Below, piece after piece: positions 27,022 to 35,915 of a stretch of DNA of 64,000 bases. Positions within the stretch are counted from its first letter, which is position 1. Every line of letters starts with the position of its first letter. The DNA is from Streptomyces liliifuscus. GTDB lineage: Bacteria > Actinomycetota > Actinomycetes > Streptomycetales > Streptomycetaceae. The DNA lies in NCBI RefSeq assembly GCF_016598615.1, contig NZ_CP066831.1:2852001-2916000 (forward strand), written 5' to 3'. Below the pieces are notes generated by a model, which was not told the origin of the DNA, did not search any database, and saw only the letters and a list, made by a program, of their open reading frames with translations. The position numbers were made by a program, and so were the translations under genes.

Positions 27022-27564
27022 TCAGGCCCGGCGCGGCGAGGCGTCCTCGCCCTCCAGCGTGCCCTCGGTGTGCAGGAAGTCGTCGACCATCCGGTGGAAC
27101 AGCGTGGAGAGTTGCCGCAGTTCCTCCGGCGACCAGTGGGACAGCGCGAGCTCCATGCCCCGGCAACTCGCGATGCGGATACGGTCGATCGCGTCCTGGC
27201 CGGCGGGGGTGAGCTGGATGCGCTGGGCGCGGCGGTCGTCCGGATCCGGGACCCGGGTCACATAACCGCCCTTCTCCAGCTGCTGCACCTGCCGGGTGAC
27301 GTGCGACGCCTCCACGGCCAGCCGTGCCGCCAGCTCGCCGGGGCGCAGGGGCTCCGAGTCGGCGATCTGCCGCAGCAGCGCCACCGCGGCCCGGTCCAGC
27401 GACACCCCGGCCAGGGCCATGAGGCGGTCGTGCTGCCTGACCCGGCCCGTCAGATAGACGATGCGGTTGAGGGCTCGCTCGATCTCGATCACCTCGTCGG
27501 AGACGGGGGCGGACGCGGCTCCGGACAGAGGGTCGGGGGTATGTGCGGGTGATGGCGTGGACAT
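27022..27564 (-). CDS. MarR-family transcriptional regulator
   Basis: Regulator of 180 residues with a winged helix-turn-helix (GELAARLAVEASHVTRQVQQLEKGGYVTRV, split here as two motifs around residues 80-110) and the wing VPDPDDRRAQRIQLT. Flanking helices form the MarR dimer domain. The ATG at 27564 has AGGGTGG five bases upstream and is preferred over a GTG at 27573. It is divergent from the alcohol dehydrogenase at 27682, and the 117-base gap holds three copies of one inverted repeat, so it probably represses both itself and that gene. The ligand is probably an aromatic or phenolic compound, as in many relatives. Confidence 0.92.
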   Translation of the reverse strand: MSTPSPAHTPDPLSGAASAPVSDEVIEIERALNRIVYLTGRVRQHDRLMALAGVSLDRAAVALLRQIADSEPLRPGELAARLAVEASHVTRQVQQLEKGGYVTRVPDPDDRRAQRIQLTPAGQDAIDRIRIASCRGMELALSHWSPEELRQLSTLFHRMVDDFLHTEGTLEGEDASPRRA

Positions 27565-27583
27565 GGGGTCCACCCTAGCAGCT

Positions 27584-27657
27584 ACTTGCCTAACTCAAGT
27601 AAATTCAGAAATAGATTGCTTTACTCAAGTAAGCCACATACGCTTGACTAACTCAAG
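27584..27657. promoter_or_regulatory. Three MarR operator sites between divergent genes
   Basis: ACTTG-CCTAACT-CAAGT (27584-27600), ATTG-CTTTACT-CAAGT (27615-27630) and CTTG-ACTAACT-CAAG (27643-27657) share a TTG-N7-CAA core with the spacer ending in ACT. The centres are about 30 and 28 bases apart, close to three helical turns, so bound dimers would face the same side of the DNA. The region is unusually AT-rich and must hold both promoters. Confidence 0.85.
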
Positions 27658-27681
27658 TAATTCGAGGAAGAGAGCACCGCC

Positions 27682-28743
27682 ATGGCCACCATGAAGTCCG
27701 TCCGCACCGGTCCCGTCGGCGAGATCGAGGTCGTCGACGTCGAGCGGCCCGTCCCCGGCCCCAAGGACGCCCTGCTCAGGATCCGCGCCTGCGGCATCTG
27801 CGGCACCGACACGTTCTTCCTGCACCTCGGCGGCACCCCCATGGGCCCGGGCGGTTCGATGGTGCCGCTCCCCCTGGGTCACGAACCCGCCGGTGAGATC
27901 GTGGAGACCGGCGCCGAGGTCACCGGCCTGAAGGTGGGCGACCGGGTCGTCGTCAACCCGCAGGGCGTGCCCTCCGGCATCATCGGCTGCGGTGGAGCGC
28001 ACGGCGCCATGAGCGAGTACCTGCTCATCGAGAACGCCGAGCCAGGCACCAACCTCGGCGTCTTCCCCAACACCGTGCCCTTCGACGTCGCCGCCCTGAA
28101 CGAGCCGATGGCCGTCGCCCGGCACTGCGTCAACCGTTCCGGGGCCGGGCCCACCGACAAGGTCGTCGTCTTCGGCGCCGGGCCCATCGGTCTGGGCGCC
28201 ACCATCTGGCTCAAGCTCCGCGGAGTCCAGCACGTCGTGGTCGCCGACGTCCTCCCCGAACGGCTGGAGACCGCCCTGGCCGTCGGCGCCGACGCGGTCG
28301 TCAACTCCGCCACCGACGACCTCACCGCCGTCCTCACCGATCTGCACGGCCGGGCCGCCAACGCCCTGGGCCAGCCCCGACCGGGCACCGACATCTACAT
28401 CGACGCGGCCGGCGCCCCCGCCGTCTTCCAGGCCACCGTCGACAACGCCCGATGGGGCGCCAAACTCGTCATGGTCGCCGTCCAGAAGAAGTCCGACGCC
28501 ATCGACCTCGGCGGCATGCTCCGCAGCGAGCTCACCCTCATCGCCTCACAGGGCTACCCCACCGAGATCTTCGAGGTCACCCCGGAACTGGTCGAGCACC
28601 ACGAGCGCTTCGCGAAGCTCATCAGCCACCGCGTGCCCTTCGCCGACGTGGAGCACGCCTTCGGGCTGGCCCTCACCCCCGGCGCCGCCGAGAAGATCGT
28701 CGTCACCTTCGACGGCCAGGACACCCTCGACGGCCGGGTCTGA
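27682..28743 (+). CDS. Zinc-dependent alcohol dehydrogenase (MDR family)
   Basis: Medium-chain dehydrogenase of 353 residues. Catalytic zinc ligands are Cys40 (CGICGTD), His67 and Glu68 (GHEPAGE), and a Glu in ALNEPMAVA. The cofactor motif is VFGAGPIGLGA (about 164). The structural-zinc lobe is missing its four-cysteine pattern; only one Cys remains near 103, as in sorbitol- or threonine-dehydrogenase-like members. The C terminus HRVPFADVEHAF is usual for the family. It is divergent from the MarR gene and directly downstream of its operators. It may supply an alcohol oxidation step for the oxidative operon nearby or detoxify an aldehyde. Confidence 0.92.
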   Translation: MATMKSVRTGPVGEIEVVDVERPVPGPKDALLRIRACGICGTDTFFLHLGGTPMGPGGSMVPLPLGHEPAGEIVETGAEVTGLKVGDRVVVNPQGVPSGIIGCGGAHGAMSEYLLIENAEPGTNLGVFPNTVPFDVAALNEPMAVARHCVNRSGAGPTDKVVVFGAGPIGLGATIWLKLRGVQHVVVADVLPERLETALAVGADAVVNSATDDLTAVLTDLHGRAANALGQPRPGTDIYIDAAGAPAVFQATVDNARWGAKLVMVAVQKKSDAIDLGGMLRSELTLIASQGYPTEIFEVTPELVEHHERFAKLISHRVPFADVEHAFGLALTPGAAEKIVVTFDGQDTLDGRV

Positions 28744-28876
28744 GCGGCGGACCTGGGGGCATGCATCGTACACATTAGGTGCGTGGTGCATATTTGATGT
28801 CATGGCTCCTGCCCTGACCTCAGGCCCAGGCTCAGGTCTCGGGGCGGGAGTCGAGATCTGGGGAAGGACCGGCCGC
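28744..28876 (+). promoter_or_regulatory. Promoter region of the second MarR gene
   Basis: The stretch 28762-28800 is AT-rich for this genome and contains TGCATCGTACAC and GTGGTGCATATT, imperfectly inverted around ATTAGGTGC. It is a likely site for autoregulation. GGGGAAGGA before the ATG at 28877 is the ribosome site. Confidence 0.45.
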
Positions 28877-29329
28877 ATGGACAAGCCCACGCACTTGATC
28901 GAGTTCGAGGCGATGCTGCTCGGGCGGCATCTCTATCTGAACTCGCCCCGGGCCCGGACCGGCGGCAGGCTGGAGCGCAGCGCGTACATCCTGCTGAGCC
29001 GCATCCGTATGGAGGGCCCGATGTCCATCGGGCAGCTCAGCGACGCCTTCGGTCTCGACGCCTCCACGCTCAACCGGCAGACCGCCGCGATGCTGCGCGG
29101 CGGTCTCGTCGAGCGCATCCCGGATCCCGACGGGGGCATGGCCCGCAAGTTCCGCATCACCGACGAGGGCGAGCACCGCCTCGACACGCATCGCGCGGAG
29201 GCCATCCAGGGGCTGGAGAAGGTGATGGCCGACTGGGACCCCGAGGAGGTCGCCACCTTCGCCGGGTACCTCAAGCGGTTCAACACGGACATCGAGAACC
29301 TCGACGAGCGGCCCTGGCCCCGCCCCTGA
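28877..29329 (+). CDS. MarR-family transcriptional regulator
   Basis: Regulator of 150 residues. The winged helix-turn-helix covers MSIGQLSDAFGLDASTLNRQ (about 51-70) and the wing RIPDPDGGMARKFRIT. The N-terminal and C-terminal helices form the dimer interface. The ATG at 28877 has GGGGAAGGA eight bases upstream; an in-frame ATG at 28802 would add a Gly/Ser-rich tail without support. It lies upstream of and in line with the MMPL exporter at 29539, the common arrangement of a MarR repressor and the efflux pump it controls. Confidence 0.9.
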   Translation: MDKPTHLIEFEAMLLGRHLYLNSPRARTGGRLERSAYILLSRIRMEGPMSIGQLSDAFGLDASTLNRQTAAMLRGGLVERIPDPDGGMARKFRITDEGEHRLDTHRAEAIQGLEKVMADWDPEEVATFAGYLKRFNTDIENLDERPWPRP

Positions 29330-29538
29330 GCGCCCGCGCCCCCCGACCGCGGGGACCCTCTCCCCGTACGCCCGAATGCTGACGGGCGTGTACCCCGTCG
29401 TGCCCTCGGAGGACATGCCGGGACCCGGCGTACTGCGTTCTCAGTACGGAAGAGTGTCGGCAGCCGCACGACGACGTGACCGCCACCGGCCGGGAGCCTT
29501 GTGAGGTACCCGAGACCAGATGTGGAGACCTCCGTCCC

Positions 29539-31749
29539 GTGGCTGCTTTTCTCTATCGACTGGGCCGTCTGACCTTCCGACGGCGTTGGCTCGTGACGTT
29601 CCTGTGGGTGGCGGTGCTGGCCGCGGTCGGCTTCGCCGCCGCCAAGGCGCCCGAGGCACCCGACGCCGGGTCGTCCATGCCCGGTATCGAGTCCCAGAAG
29701 GCGTTCGACCTGATGGACCAGCGCTTCCCCGGGGCCACGGCCGACGGGGCGAACGCGCGGGTCGTCTTCATCGCGGACGGCGGGCAGAGGATCACCTCCG
29801 CCGACAACCGGAGGACCGTCGACGCGTTCGTCGAGCGGGCCGGCGACGGTTCGCAGGTCGCCGGTGCCGTGAACCCCTTCCGGGCGAAGGCGGTCAGCAA
29901 GGACGCGACGACCGCGTACGCCACCGTCACCTACAAGGTGAAGGCCGACGACCTCACCGACGCGAGCAAGAACCACCTCGAAGAAGCGGTCGAACAGGCC
30001 CGTCACGCGGGGCTGACCGTCGAGGTGGGCGGTTCCGCGCTGGCCACCCAGCCTTCGGCGGGGGGTGCGGCGGAGATCATCGGTGTCTCGATCGCCGCCG
30101 TCGTCCTGATGATGACCTTCGGGTCGCTGGCCGCCGCCGGTCTTCCGCTGCTCACCGCCGTCCTGGGTGTCGGCGTCAGCATGGCGTCGATCATGGCACT
30201 GTCCGACGCGTTCGGGCTGTCCTCGTCGACCGGGACGCTGGCGACGATGCTCGGCCTCGCGGTGGGCATCGACTACGCGATGTTCGTCGTCTCCCGCTAC
30301 CGCGAGGAGCGGGCCAACGGGCACGACCCCGAGGAGGCGGCGGGCCTGGCCGCCGGCACCGCCGGATCCGCCGTCGTCTTCGCCGGGCTCACCGTCGTCA
30401 TCGCGCTGGCCGGGCTCTGGGTGGTCGGTGTCCCGATGCTGACCAAGATGGGTCTCGCCGCCGCGGGCGCGGTCGTCGTCGGTGTGCTGATCGCGCTGAC
30501 GCTGGTCCCGGCCGTGCTCGGGTTCTGGCCCAACGCCGTTCTCTCGCGCAGGGCCCGCAGGAGCGGACGTATCAAGGAGGGCGGTGAGAACAACGGCGGC
30601 AGCCGCTGGGCGAGCTTCGTGCTGCGCCGCCCCGTCCCCGTCCTGATCGCCTCCGTCGTCGGACTCGGGGCCCTCGCGATACCCGTCATGGACCTCCAGC
30701 TCGGCACGTCCGGGGACGAGGCCAAGCCGACGTCCACCACCGAACGCCGTGCCTACGACGCGCTCGCCGACGGTTTCGGCCCCGGCTTCAACGGGCCGCT
30801 GACCATCGTCGTGGACGCCAAGGGCGCCCCGGACGCGAAGACCGCCGTGCACAAGATCGCCAAGGAGATCGGTGCCACGAGGGGAGTCGTGTCCGTCTCG
30901 CAGGCCCGGTTCAACCCGGCCGGGGACACCGCGGTCTTCTCCGCGGTCCCTGCCGACTCGCCCACCAGCGAGCGGACCCAGAACCTCGTCCACACCATCC
31001 GGGACGAGCGGCCCGCGACCGAGGCCTCGACCGGCGCGGAGTTCGAAGTCACCGGCACCACGGCGCTGAACATCGACGTCGCCCAGAAGATGCAGGACGC
31101 GCTGATCCCGTACCTGATCGTCGTGGTGGGACTGGCGGTCCTGCTCCTGCTGCTCGTGTTCCGGTCCGTCCTGGTGCCGGTCAAGGCGGCGCTCGGGTTC
31201 CTGCTGTCGGTGCTCGCGGCCCTCGGTTCCGTCGTCGCGGTCTTCCAGTGGGGCTGGGGCGCGGACCTGCTCGGTCTGGAGACGACCGGCCCGATCATGA
31301 GCATGATGCCGATCTTCCTGGTGGGCATCGTCTTCGGGCTCGCCATGGACTACCAGGTCTTCCTCGTCACCCGCATGCGGGAGGCGTACGTGCACGGCGA
31401 CCGGCCCGGCCAGGCCGTGGTCACCGGCTTCCGGTACAGCGCCCGGGTCGTGGTCGCCGCCGCGCTGATCATGATGGCGGTGTTCTCCGGGTTCATCGGG
31501 GCCGGCGAATCCATGATCAAGATGATCGGCTTCGGGCTGGCCGTGGCGGTCCTGTTCGACGCGTTCGTCGTCCGTATGGCGTTCGTCCCGGCGGTTCTCG
31601 CCCTGCTGGGCAAGGCCGCCTGGTGGATGCCCCGCTGGCTGGACCGGCTGCTGCCCGACATCGACGTGGAGGGCGCGGCCCTTCACCGGAAGGCCGCCGT
31701 GCCGCTCACGGTGGTCGGCCCGCACGACCGGGAGTCGGCTCGCGTCTGA
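29539..31749 (+). CDS. MMPL-family membrane transporter
   Basis: RND-superfamily exporter of 736 residues with two repeats, each of one helix, a large extracytoplasmic loop and about five helices. Typical motifs are LGLAVGIDYAMFVVSRYREE in the first half and IVFGLAMDYQVFLVTRMREA in the second, carrying the Asp-Tyr pairs of the proton relay. MMPL proteins export lipids, glycolipids or hydrophobic drugs. The GTG at 29539 (VAAFLYRLGRLT) is chosen because a GGAGA site precedes it and the extra upstream residues look non-coding. Probably controlled by the MarR regulator at 28877 and/or the two-component system that follows 115 bases later. Confidence 0.92.
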   Translation: MAAFLYRLGRLTFRRRWLVTFLWVAVLAAVGFAAAKAPEAPDAGSSMPGIESQKAFDLMDQRFPGATADGANARVVFIADGGQRITSADNRRTVDAFVERAGDGSQVAGAVNPFRAKAVSKDATTAYATVTYKVKADDLTDASKNHLEEAVEQARHAGLTVEVGGSALATQPSAGGAAEIIGVSIAAVVLMMTFGSLAAAGLPLLTAVLGVGVSMASIMALSDAFGLSSSTGTLATMLGLAVGIDYAMFVVSRYREERANGHDPEEAAGLAAGTAGSAVVFAGLTVVIALAGLWVVGVPMLTKMGLAAAGAVVVGVLIALTLVPAVLGFWPNAVLSRRARRSGRIKEGGENNGGSRWASFVLRRPVPVLIASVVGLGALAIPVMDLQLGTSGDEAKPTSTTERRAYDALADGFGPGFNGPLTIVVDAKGAPDAKTAVHKIAKEIGATRGVVSVSQARFNPAGDTAVFSAVPADSPTSERTQNLVHTIRDERPATEASTGAEFEVTGTTALNIDVAQKMQDALIPYLIVVVGLAVLLLLLVFRSVLVPVKAALGFLLSVLAALGSVVAVFQWGWGADLLGLETTGPIMSMMPIFLVGIVFGLAMDYQVFLVTRMREAYVHGDRPGQAVVTGFRYSARVVVAAALIMMAVFSGFIGAGESMIKMIGFGLAVAVLFDAFVVRMAFVPAVLALLGKAAWWMPRWLDRLLPDIDVEGAALHRKAAVPLTVVGPHDRESARV

Positions 31750-31864
31750 CGGCATCCCGTACGTGCCGGAGGGCCGCCCGTGCTCGTCACGGGCGGCCCT
31801 CGTCGGCCGTTCGCCCGGGCCGTCACCCACGATGGCCCCAGCTCACTTCCCACCGGAGAGTCCG

Positions 31865-33046
31865 ATGATCACCAGCTGGCAGCGGTACGCCAAGGACCAC
31901 CCCCGCGTCGTCGACATGGTGGTGATCGTGCAGTTGTTCGCCGCCGTCGCCCTGGGAAGCGCGTTCACCACGGCCGGGAACTCCCGGACGAACGGGTCGT
32001 TCGGTCTCGGCGTGCTGCTGGGCGGCATCGCCTGCGTCGCCCTGCTGTGGCACCGGAGCCACCCCCGTACCGTCGTCGCGGTGACCGCGGTCTGCGGCAA
32101 CACCGCCGGGGCGGCCGGCTGTCTGCTCACCCCGCTGCTGCTGGCACCGGTCATGGCCGCGCTGTACTGGCTGGCCGTCCACACCGACCGCAGGACCGCA
32201 CGCGTCCACTGTCTCGCCGTCACCGCCCTGCTGGTGGCCACGGCGATGTTCTTCGACCCGTACGGTCATCCGCTGGCCCTCAAGACGATCGGTCCCGCCG
32301 CCTGGGTGGTGCTGCCGATCGCCTGGGGTACGGCCTCCCGGCTGCGGAGCGCCTATCTGGAGGCCGTGCAGGCCCGCGCCGAGCACGCGGAGCGCACCCG
32401 TGAGGAGGAGGCGCGTCACCGGGTCGCCGAGGAGCGCGTGCGCATCGCCCGCGAACTGCACGACGTGGTCGCCCACCACATGGCGCTGGCCAACGCCCTG
32501 GCCGGCACCGCCGCGCACCTCGCGGCCAGCCGCCCCGAGCAGACGGAGCGGATCCTCGCCGACCTGGTCGGCACCACCTCCACCGCGCTGCGCGAACTGA
32601 AGGCCACCGTCGGCCTGTTGCGCCGGCCCGACGACTCCGAGGCACCGCTGGAACCCGCCCCCGGACTCGGGCGGCTTACCGAGCTGGCCACCGCTTTCGC
32701 CTCCGCCGGGCTGACGGTCGACATCGTCACCGAGGGCGAACGGCGGCCGCTCTCACCGGGCGTGGATCTGACGGCGTTCCGGATCGTGCAGGAGGCGCTC
32801 ACCAACGTGGCCAAGCACGCGGCCGCGCGGGCGGCGCGGGTGACACTGACGTACACGCACGACCGGCTGACCATCACGGTCACCGACGACGGATCCGGGG
32901 GCACTCCCGTGGTGCCCTCCCCGAGCGGCGGCTTCGGTCTCATCGGTATGCGGGAACGTGCCCACTCCGTGGGCGGCCGCGTCCGTACGGGACCCCGCCC
33001 CGAGGGCGGCTTCAGCGTCACCGGCGAACTGCCGATCCATCTCTGA
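31865..33046 (+). CDS. Sensor histidine kinase (NarL-system type, HisKA_3)
   Basis: Membrane histidine kinase of 393 residues. Four to five hydrophobic segments in about 18-165 form an N-terminal membrane sensor without a large external domain. The phospho-acceptor is in RIARELHDVVAHHMA (about 195-209). The ATPase domain has the N box FRIVQEALTNVAKHA, D box VTDDGSGG and a final GFGLIGMRERA. The ATG at 31865 has GGAGAG upstream. The response regulator follows at 33125, so the two form a complete system. It probably senses membrane stress or an amphipathic compound and may control the MMPL exporter upstream; that link is inference. Confidence 0.93.
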   Translation: MITSWQRYAKDHPRVVDMVVIVQLFAAVALGSAFTTAGNSRTNGSFGLGVLLGGIACVALLWHRSHPRTVVAVTAVCGNTAGAAGCLLTPLLLAPVMAALYWLAVHTDRRTARVHCLAVTALLVATAMFFDPYGHPLALKTIGPAAWVVLPIAWGTASRLRSAYLEAVQARAEHAERTREEEARHRVAEERVRIARELHDVVAHHMALANALAGTAAHLAASRPEQTERILADLVGTTSTALRELKATVGLLRRPDDSEAPLEPAPGLGRLTELATAFASAGLTVDIVTEGERRPLSPGVDLTAFRIVQEALTNVAKHAAARAARVTLTYTHDRLTITVTDDGSGGTPVVPSPSGGFGLIGMRERAHSVGGRVRTGPRPEGGFSVTGELPIHL

Positions 33047-33124
33047 CCCCTGGCCCCGACCCCCGACCCCGGCCCCCGGCCCCCGGCCCCCGGCCACAAC
33101 TACCCCGGAAGCGAACCGAATCAG
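33047..33124. repeat. C/G tract between kinase and regulator genes
   Basis: Four near-perfect copies of the 7-mer GGCCCCC (33071-33094), preceded by GACCCC repeats. It fills the gap between the kinase and regulator genes and holds no strong ribosome site. Confidence 0.6.
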
Positions 33125-33805
33125 ATGACCATCCGTGTCCTGCTCGCCGACGACCAAGCGCTGCTGAGAGCGACCTTCCGGATTCTGATCGACTCCTGCG
33201 AGGACATGGAGGTGGTCGGCGAGGCGACGGACGGCAACGAGGCGGTCGAACTCGCCCACGCCCTCCGCCCCGACGTCGTCCTCATGGACATCCGGATGCC
33301 CGGCTCCGACGGTCTGGGCGCCACCACCGCGATCTGCGCCGACCCCGACCTCTCGGGCACACGGGTCCTCATCCTCACGACCTTCGAGACCGACGAGTAC
33401 GTGGCCCGGGCCCTGCGCGCCGGCGCGAGCGGCTTCCTCGGCAAGGACGTCACGGCCGACGTGCTCCTCGACGGCATCCGGACGGTGTCCGCCGGCGAGT
33501 CCCTGCTCTCCCCGCTCGCCACACGCTCCCTCATCACCCGCTTCCTCGCCGCCCCCACACCCGCCGACCGGCTGGCGACGCCCGAGCATCTCGCCACGCT
33601 GACGGCCCGCGAACGGCAGGTCATGGCGCTGGCCGCCGAGGGCAAGTCCAACGACGAGATCGCCGAGAGCCTCTTCGTGAGCCCCCTGACCGTACGTACG
33701 CACGTGCATCGCGCGATGACGAAGCTGGGCGCCCGGGACCGGGCCCAACTGGTCGTCATCGCCTACCAGTCGGGGCTCGTACAGGCCCCGCCGCCCGCGT
33801 CCTGA
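33125..33805 (+). CDS. NarL/FixJ-family response regulator
   Basis: Protein of 226 residues with an intact receiver domain (acidic pair LLADDQ, phospho-Asp in VVLMDIRMPG, Thr in ILTTFE and Lys in FLGKD) and a C-terminal LuxR helix-turn-helix (LTARERQVMALAAEGKSNDE followed by VSPLTVRTHVHRAMTKLG). It partners the kinase at 31865. Ends directly before a strong bidirectional hairpin. Confidence 0.95.
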   Translation: MTIRVLLADDQALLRATFRILIDSCEDMEVVGEATDGNEAVELAHALRPDVVLMDIRMPGSDGLGATTAICADPDLSGTRVLILTTFETDEYVARALRAGASGFLGKDVTADVLLDGIRTVSAGESLLSPLATRSLITRFLAAPTPADRLATPEHLATLTARERQVMALAAEGKSNDEIAESLFVSPLTVRTHVHRAMTKLGARDRAQLVVIAYQSGLVQAPPPAS

Positions 33806-33806
33806 T

Positions 33807-33840
33807 CCGGCCCGTGGGACGTGCGCGTCCCACGGGCCGG
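33807..33840. terminator. Strong bidirectional terminator hairpin
   Basis: CCGGCCCGTGGGACG, a TGCG loop and the exact complement make a perfect 15-base stem. It lies between the convergent response regulator (stop at 33805) and YcnI-like (stop at 33848) genes. Confidence 0.9.
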
Positions 33841-33847
33841 GTGAGGG

Positions 33848-34567
33848 TCAGCTTCCGGCGGAGGCGCGGCGCTTCGTCAGCAACCACGCTCCGGCGCCGA
33901 GGACCAGCACCGCCGCGGCCACCCCGCCGACGACGAGGCTCATGGGCGTTCCGTCGTCGTCCTTCTTCGTGTCGGCCGCTGCCGCCGTGGCCCCGGATTC
34001 GGAGGGCGTCGCGGTGACCGACGGGGTCGGGCTGGGCGTGGGACTCGCGGTCGGGCTGGGACTGATCGGCTTCGCGCCCGGTGCCGCCGCCTTCAACTTC
34101 AGGAGCGGGGCGGGCTGTTCGGGCTCCTCCCCGCCCTTGGGCAGCTCGATCCAGCGCGAGACCTTTCCGTCGCTGTAGGTGTCGATGGTCTTGAACGCCA
34201 CTTCCTCGACGTCCGGGAGCTGGCGGATCTTCACCTTGTACTCGGCGTCGACGCCGGTCTTGAGAGGGGTGCCGCCCACGACGTAACCGTCGTCTGTGGT
34301 CTTCAACTGCCAGCCCTTGGGGGCCTGTTCGAGCGTGACGTCGGACGGTGCGATCCCCTCGGGCAGCACGACGCGCACCTCGCGGAAGCCCGCGGTGGCG
34401 GACTCCGCCTCGCAGACGACGGTGAGGATGACGTTCTCGGCGAGGGCCTGCGCCTTGTCGGCCTCGACCTCCGTGTGCGCGGAGGCGGGACCGGCCAGTG
34501 CGAGGACGGCCGTGAGCGCGGCGGCGCCGGTCAGTGCGACACGACGCCCGTTGATGGACAGGGACAC
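33848..34567 (-). CDS. YcnI-like (DUF1775) copper-binding membrane-anchored protein
   Basis: Exported protein of 239 residues. The signal peptide ends in PASA, so the mature protein would start with Ala or His (AHTEVEADKAQ); an N-terminal His is the copper ligand in YcnI-type proteins. The DUF1775 core is about 32-160 (GFREVRVVLPEGIAPSDV, GWQLKTTDDGYVV). It is followed by a Pro/Ser/Thr linker, a membrane helix (LVVGGVAAAVLVLGAGAWLL) and a basic tail, so it is anchored outside the membrane. The GTG at 34567 has AGGAG seven bases upstream. It overlaps the 3' end of the upstream membrane-protein gene by 37 bases, so both belong to one copper-handling operon. Confidence 0.88.
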   Translation of the reverse strand: MSLSINGRRVALTGAAALTAVLALAGPASAHTEVEADKAQALAENVILTVVCEAESATAGFREVRVVLPEGIAPSDVTLEQAPKGWQLKTTDDGYVVGGTPLKTGVDAEYKVKIRQLPDVEEVAFKTIDTYSDGKVSRWIELPKGGEEPEQPAPLLKLKAAAPGAKPISPSPTASPTPSPTPSVTATPSESGATAAAADTKKDDDGTPMSLVVGGVAAAVLVLGAGAWLLTKRRASAGS

Positions 34568-35298
34568 GGTGGAACTCCTTGGCTGTGGAACCGGGCGGGC
34601 CGAGGCCGGGCCCGGGTGAAGGGGACGACAGGGACGGGTGTCCGTCCCGGGGGTCCCCTGCGCACCAGCGCGTGTTCCAGGGGCCGGGTCCCTGTTCCTG
34701 CCGGGAGTTCGAAGGAACCGGCGAGCGGTAGGGGCAGCGGCCGGTGGGCGGTGGCGACGGCCGGCCCCGGCAGGAACCGGGCCATGACGGCCGCCGCGAC
34801 CGCGCGCAGCGTACGGCCGGTGGCCAGTGCCGCCGTGACCGCCGTGTCGGCCCGCTGAAGCAGCCAGGCGACGACGAGGGCGGCGACGGCGTGCGCGGTC
34901 GTCATGGCCGCCTCGGAGGCGTGTTGCCAGGGATGTCCGCCGGCGTCCGTCGTCATCGCGTCGTGCCCGGCGTGGGCCATGTGTCCCGTACCGGCGCGGT
35001 GGCCGCCGGCCGTGGTGAGCGCGAGATGCATCGCGGCCTGTGCCGCCAGGGTGCAGCCGCCGACCGCGAGCAGTCCGGGGCGGCGGCGGGCGAAGGGCCG
35101 TACGACGGCGAACTGCGCGACGGCGAAGGCGGCCACGAGCCGCCACGGCACCTGCCCGCCCTCGACCGCGTGATGGCCGACCGCGGCGAGCACACTGCCG
35201 ACGAGGGCGAACGTCACGGCCCTGACCCGGGCGCCCGCACGGCTCGGCCGGGCACTCCGGCCCCGGCCGTCGCGCTGCGTCACACGGTCACCTGGCAC
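34531..35298 (-). CDS. Histidine-rich integral membrane protein, probably copper-related
   Basis: Protein of 255 residues with about five hydrophobic segments (for example VTFALVGSVLAAVGHHA, LVAAFAVAQFAVV, AHAVAALVVAWLLQ). It has a His/Met-rich loop (GGHRAGTGHMAHAGHDAMTT) suited to metal binding and a long Pro/Arg-rich C-terminal tail. I do not know a named family; similar proteins accompany ycnI genes in actinobacteria. The last 37 bases overlap the start of the YcnI-like gene. The GTG at 35298 is tentative, a GTG at 35283 also being possible. A role in copper delivery or uptake is inferred from the neighbour and the His-rich loop. Confidence 0.7.
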   Translation of the reverse strand: MPGDRVTQRDGRGRSARPSRAGARVRAVTFALVGSVLAAVGHHAVEGGQVPWRLVAAFAVAQFAVVRPFARRRPGLLAVGGCTLAAQAAMHLALTTAGGHRAGTGHMAHAGHDAMTTDAGGHPWQHASEAAMTTAHAVAALVVAWLLQRADTAVTAALATGRTLRAVAAAVMARFLPGPAVATAHRPLPLPLAGSFELPAGTGTRPLEHALVRRGPPGRTPVPVVPFTRARPRPARFHSQGVPPCPCPSTGVVSH

Positions 35299-35435
35299 GG
35301 TCGCCCATCATCCTCCGCCGCGTTCACCTTGTCGCATACGTCTACGTCACAGGTGGTGCGGCCGTTCACCCGGGGTCGTACGAGGAGGAAGACACGGGCA
35401 TCCGCGGCGGCGGAAGCGGGTTCGGCGGAGGTGGC

Positions 35436-35915
35436 TCAGTCCGCCGCGCCCAGGGACCACCGCGGGACGCTGCCCGCGAGGCGGCACGTGAGGAAGTACA
35501 GGGGTATCGGCGGGGTGTAGGGCGAGCCTCCCGCGGGGCTGTGGATCAGCCGGGGCCGGTCGGCCCAGGGGCCGCGGCGGGCCCGTGTCCAGGACGGGTC
35601 GGCCAGGTGCGCGCCGACGGTGTACGTCGTGGAGGGCGGCCAGGTGACACCGATGTGGGACCCGGAGGGGACGATCCACCACCACCGTTCCTCGCCGTCG
35701 AAGTCGTCTGCGAAGACACAGCCGACGCGGGGCAGGGAGTCCATGATGCGTTCGCCGTGCTCCCGGGACGTGGTCACGGCGTCGCAGCCGAGTCCGGCGC
35801 GCAGCTGGGCGGGGATGACCAGGCGGCCGGGGTTCCCGGACGGGAAGGTGGCGGAGGGGCGCAGCCGCGAGCCGTAGGTGCGAGGCCGCGGTTCAGGGGC
35901 GTGCTGCAGTTCCAT
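35436..35915 (-). CDS. Hypothetical protein (159 aa), Streptomyces type
   Basis: I do not recognise a domain. The protein starts with a Pro/Arg-rich segment and then has RLVIPAQLRAGLGCDAVTTS, a Trp cluster (GEERWWWIVPSGS) and a Pro-rich C terminus. No signal peptide or membrane helix. Its ATG lies inside the 3' end of the spare ATPase gene (23-base overlap), so the two are co-translated. Such small proteins commonly follow anti-sigma-like ATPases in Streptomyces; function is unknown. AGGAC lies nine bases before the ATG. Confidence 0.7.
   Translation of the reverse strand: MELQHAPEPRPRTYGSRLRPSATFPSGNPGRLVIPAQLRAGLGCDAVTTSREHGERIMDSLPRVGCVFADDFDGEERWWWIVPSGSHIGVTWPPSTTYTVGAHLADPSWTRARRGPWADRPRLIHSPAGGSPYTPPIPLYFLTCRLAGSVPRWSLGAAD

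Noticed and set aside
28933..31830. 965-codon antisense open frame over the MMPL gene
   Set aside because: Composition (Asp/His/Arg/Gly-rich, no domains) is typical of antisense shadow frames opposite a real high-GC gene.
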